Shown piece after piece: positions 60,601-64,000 of a stretch of 64,000 nt of DNA. The first letter of the stretch is position 1; every line of letters starts with the position of its first letter. Source of the stretch: Climacium dendroides (lineage: Eukaryota; Streptophyta; Bryopsida; Hypnales; Climaciaceae); assembly GCA_950106755.1 (NCBI GenBank), contig OX467090.1, positions 744,001 to 808,000 of the forward strand, read 5' to 3'. The translations under genes were made by a program, and so were the position numbers. The notes under the pieces are model-generated. The model saw nothing but the letters and a program-made list of their open reading frames with translations, was not told where the DNA came from and searched no databases.

Positions 60601-60913
60601 CTTCAGTAGAGTTAACTAACCTGGATTTTCCAGAGCCGCTCGGGCCACCAATGCCCACGAGAACTGGACCACGCTTTTTGTCTCGGAGCTCTTGGATGGC
60701 ACGCACCGTCAAGAAGTAGCCGTGGTCAAAAGACTGCCAAGAAATGACTAGGTCAGCTGACACTGGGTCAAAACATTTGATCTATTCTTGATGAACAACT
60801 CAAACAGGCACCCGAGTCGATTGCAAGCTACGTGCACGCTGGGAAGGATATGATGCACACTCCTGAGTAAGTGACTTTCTTGAAATGGCATCCATACATA
60901 TCACTTGCTCCAT
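51683..60913 (-). CDS. Tail-anchored double P-loop kinase-like/CYTH (TTM1/TTM2-type) protein
   Basis: 26 exons with GT-AG introns in consistent phase, about 973 residues. Order: kinase-like 1 (residues ~35-218, Walker A GPSGSGKS 64-71), CYTH/TTM 1 (~219-397), Ser/Pro linker (~398-520), kinase-like 2 (~521-704, GPSGSGKT 545-552), CYTH/TTM 2 (~705-911), a short coiled-coil-prone stretch, and a C-terminal membrane segment (VLWTFFMSAFVGCLLYHRT). Single-module relatives are the plant triphosphate tunnel metalloenzymes TTM1/TTM2, which hydrolyse pyrophosphate and sit in membranes by their C-terminal tail. The uridine-kinase Asp before NY is Glu in both modules (MENY, MESY). Exon 1 (60812-60913, MEQVICMD) is the least certain; there is an upstream in-frame stop and no earlier ATG. 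No internal stops. Possibly the only functional gene here. Confidence 0.88.
52627..56826 (-). other. Module 2 exons: P-loop kinase-like plus CYTH
   Basis: Exons 13-24: 56672-56826, 56528-56570, 56037-56194, 55298-55408, 55070-55138, 54665-54808, 54439-54513, 54010-54186, 53780-53865, 53332-53386, 52836-52961, 52627-52728. Key residues: GPSGSGKTSFAHKM, SMESYIKAEE, PVFDFEKNKRSG, VILEGVYALHPNIRPFLNLW, VGGVHSHL, FVLKSSKQ, TDIYFHLPG, NWIRVRNCEG, YIQIKGSNKE. Tail exons follow at 52183-52296 and 51683-51757. Five introns fall at the same place and phase as in module 1. Confidence 0.88.
57548..60733 (-). other. Module 1 exons: P-loop kinase-like plus CYTH
   Basis: Exons 2-11: 60621-60733, 59791-59926, 59458-59556, 59219-59287, 58848-58982, 58691-58762, 58461-58516, 58101-58260, 57782-57946, 57548-57632. 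Key residues: GPSGSGKS, AMENYHDPS, PEFDFQEKKRSG, VLVEGTYALHSRLRSLLDIR, VGGVHFNLL, FYILKSEKQ (first CYTH strand), YIEMYLRPP, DWIRMRQ and FIQVKGTDRK. Exon 12 (57070-57309) is the Ser/Pro-rich linker and joins module 2 in frame. Confidence 0.88.
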
Positions 60914-61990
60914 CAAGGGCACGCCAACAAGAATTCTCCAGGGATGCTCCAAATGCAGAGTCGTCAAGCGCAAGAAGCAGATGCAGTGAATTATAATACA
61001 CTCAATCTATAGATAGAATCCGCGGCACACATGGGCGAAGGGTGAAATCATGAAGGTACAGCAGAGGCTATTGCAAACGTTGAATCAGCAGTTACAGAAG
61101 ACTGATTAAAGTACGCGGGAATGCTTGTGGTTGCGTCCATAGAATGTGATCAGAAATTAAAAACCACGAAGACAAACAATTCGATCAGGAAGTCCCTATT
61201 ACGATTGGGGATAAATAGAATTAGGGAAATAGAAGAGGGAAAGACCGACGTCGATTTCCGGAGGAAGGAACAAGAGCGAAAACGGGACGGCTAGAAATCG
61301 ACGGTCATGGCACGGCAGGGCCGCAACAAGAGCGAGAGAGAGAGGAACGCAAATGAAAAGAAGGGAAGACGGCAAGGGAGCCGATCGCAGCATCAATCCA
61401 GCAGATGAGGGAAACAGGATGGAAGAGGAGAATAGGAAGAGTACCAAGAATGAGTACCAAGAAGCAAGAATGAGGGACAAGGAAGGAAACAAGGGGAAGC
61501 AGCGGCAAGAAACAAACGCAGTGCAAGGAAGGAGGCCACGAGGAGAGCAGGAGACATACAACGTGGAGAGGGAACGAGGTGTGGACGGTGGGAAGAGCGA
61601 GGGAGGAGGAGTCCATAGCTGCAGCATCCGGAGCGCGAGGAGAATGGGCGGAGCAATTGGCGAGCGAGCGAGCGAGCGCAGAACGCACAACAAGCCGGAA
61701 GAAAAGAGAGAAAGCAAGAGCGACGGCAGAAGCTAGCGTTGGTCGAATGGCGCAATGTCCATGGATCTGCAGGCAGGGAGGGTGACCATCAAGTCATGAG
61801 TCCGGCCCGCTACAACAACAGCAACACGACGACGACATGGATTGTCATCCAAGAGAGCTGGCCAGGCGGCAGCGGCAGCAGCAGTTCTTCGTCTCCTTAG
61901 CGAGCGGGTTCACCCCTCACGACCAGTCTTTTGTCCTCGCACGCTGGGGTTTTCTTTCGCCTAGAGTCTCACGAATCTGCACTGGGCTCC
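60914..61990 (-). promoter_or_regulatory. Leader/promoter region of the kinase/CYTH gene
   Basis: The stretch 61200-61750 is strongly purine-rich on the plus strand (pyrimidine-rich on the sense strand of the gene), with a GAGCGAGCGAGCG run at 61660-61680, as in CT-rich plant 5' leaders. Long ORFs on both strands here are a by-product of that bias. No defined TATA box chosen. Confidence 0.4.
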
Positions 61991-64000
61991 TGTATCCCTT
62001 AGTTTTTTTTTAAATACAAGGCTATTCCCTTGGCAAATGACTCACTTTGGCCGCGGTTGTAGCCTTGTACTGCAAAAAAGAAATGTTGCATGTGTCTGTA
62101 GTCTGCCTACATGATTTTCAATTCTTAAGTATGTGATGCAAAAGGTAGAAATGTCTAAAACCATTCATTTAAGCTGATGTGCATAGGGTGGAGTCCAAAT
62201 TATAATTAGGGATTATTTTATACATGCAAAAAAATGAAAATTCAAGAATTCAAAAAATCTTAAATGGCATTTTTCAGATAATTTTTGTATTTTTTTGTGA
62301 ATTTTCAAAGTCAAATCTTAAAGTGTTATGTAGGTGCCTGTTTGAAATGTTTTCTAAAAGACCCAAATCAATTCACTAAAAGCTTTATTACTTTGCAATG
62401 ATGTTGCTCCATAGGTAAGGTAAGGTGACATCCCACATAAATGGTTTAAGTTCATATTTGGAATACTTCAAAAAATCCTTATATCACAAAATTGGGGGAA
62501 GAGGGAGGGACAAACAAAAATAGGTATTTTTACTTTACATGTGTCAACAGAAGAAGAAGAACAACCTTATGTTGTGAACCTTATGTTGTTTGTGTCATAG
62601 ACATTCAATGACTTAGTCTAGATACCTAGATAGTCCTCTAGTATCTTATAGAGCTTCTATAGTCTTCCAGAAATTCTCCCAAAGGTTCTAATTATTAATA
62701 TTAGTAGAAGGTAAGATGAGAGACTCCTCAGTCTTGCTAACATTATTTTTGAAGCAATGCATTCAAATTGCCTTGCTTTGTACCTTGTTCAGCTTTCAAT
62801 TTAGTACAATAAATTTTGTAAAAGCTATTCTTACGCGCTATTGTACTTCTTGTTTTTTAGTTCTTGTATCCCTAACAGTTTGATAAGACCACTCTTAATT
62901 GTACTAATGCTAGGTCTTTCTTCATAAATTAAGTTACCTCCCTTTTCAAAAGCACTTAAGTATTTTAAAAGCTAAGAATTATTCTCTTCTAAATAAACTA
63001 GTATTATTATACATTAAAAGCCTTTTCTTGATTGAGAGTAGATTATTTCTTCATTTTTAAAAAAATTTACTATTTTAAAGGTTGCTAATTACCCCATCTC
63101 TAACCTGTAAAGATTCACGCATCCCAAAAGTGAATGCATCTTGGTCAACCTTGATTATAGTTTTCAATTTAACCATTTTGTGTATTTGATTTAAATTAAG
63201 AAAATGAAGCTTGACAAAATATTTTTCTACTTCATCTTAAATTTTTTTTAAATCTAAAAATTGAAAGATGTATTGCTATTGCAAGTTCCATAAGTTAGGA
63301 CCTAAATAACATAATATGATGTGATTTTCATTCATATATATACATATATAAATTAAAAAATTAAAAAAAATATTTTAAACTTCATATATGGTAAAAATTC
63401 CAAATTATTCTAATACATATTAGAATTGATATAATCTTATTCTCACTTTTAACTTTAAAAAATCATAATAATTTGATTTTTCCATCAAATATTTTGAGAA
63501 AAAAAACATCAATATAAAATATATTTTTTCACTAGCAAAAAAAATCAAAATTTTATATATCAATTATAAGTCAGAAACTTGGTATAGTTGGGACTTTGTT
63601 TATAGGGTATGTTGTATTTTGATTTGTTTCTCTATTTGAAAAAAGATCACTAATCTTAAAGAATATTGAGTTGTTCTTCGCAACATTTGTAGAGACTTTT
63701 AGAAAGCATAATAAGATCCGTTGAATGGAAAACAACCAAGATCTGTTTCATACAACTAGGATTACAATTTGTATTAATATATACTTCAAATAATTAGTCT
63801 ATAATATCAAATAGAATGAAGAAGTACTCAATCATGAGTCAATTTCATTGGAGACTACAAGATAACATGAAGGACTTATTGATATACGTATTTGATCCTC
63901 AAACATTCAGTGAAGTAATAAATTAAGTTATGAAATGTGACAATTGTTTGTTCCAATAACAACAAACAATGTTCTTAAACTTTGCTAAAATCATATACAG
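61991..64000. other. AT-rich intergenic DNA
   Basis: Strongly AT-rich to the end of the window. No ORF, RNA gene or clear repeat. Confidence 0.6.

Noticed and set aside
61199..61785. Several overlapping 68-172 codon ORFs on both strands
   Set aside because: All come from strong purine/pyrimidine bias; the products are low-complexity Arg/Glu or Leu/Ser/Pro with no domain.

Overview
This is nuclear DNA of a land plant. The evidence is long stretches of AT-rich intergenic DNA, GT-AG introns, CCCTAAA-type motifs, a CACTA transposon, and a plant-type kinase/CYTH gene with 26 exons. The wording of a PPR fragment at 47.7 kb and the TE-type genes resemble moss proteins, so a bryophyte is my best guess; this is an inference, not a proof.

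Layout. 1-2.8 kb: AT-rich DNA and a leader-like, tandemly duplicated region. 2.83-39.82 kb: one nested transposon complex. Its oldest layer is a ~3.4 kb TG...CA element (B1) with a gag-like ORF. B1 is broken first by a second copy (B2, 3644-7029, 5-bp duplication AGTGG) and again by a ~30 kb insertion (7514-37657, 4-bp duplication TATG, imperfect inverted ends). The two broken ends of B1 match to the base, and the reassembled B1 has the length of B2. 39.88-41.92 kb: a non-autonomous CACTA element. 42-51.6 kb: AT-rich DNA, a foldback repeat, a decayed TE-type gene and a PPR fragment. 51.7-60.9 kb (minus strand): the only clearly intact gene, encoding a ~973-residue tail-anchored protein with two P-loop kinase-like/CYTH (TTM-type) modules. 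61-64 kb: its pyrimidine-rich leader, then AT-rich DNA.

The 30 kb insertion. After removal of three younger gag-like elements (C, A1, A2), a core of ~19 kb remains. Its left arm, on the minus strand, has an FCP1/NIF-type HAD phosphatase-like gene and a multi-exon gene with a GQH motif resembling DGQHR/ParB-like proteins. Its right arm, on the plus strand, has a DUF7869-type putative transposase. The arms are divergent. Upstream of each lead gene, and in introns of the left genes, lies the same family of 19-27 bp palindromes (TCAGCGCGACTCGCGCTGA). I propose one large, previously undescribed DNA transposon with palindrome arrays as shared cis elements.

State of the genes. The element genes keep one reading frame over kilobases but carry isolated in-frame stops, all TAG or TGA and none TAA. 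This fits deamination at methylated CG/CHG sites. The gag-like elements have TG...CA ends and 5-bp duplications but no visible LTR pair, so they may be solo LTRs that carry an ORF.
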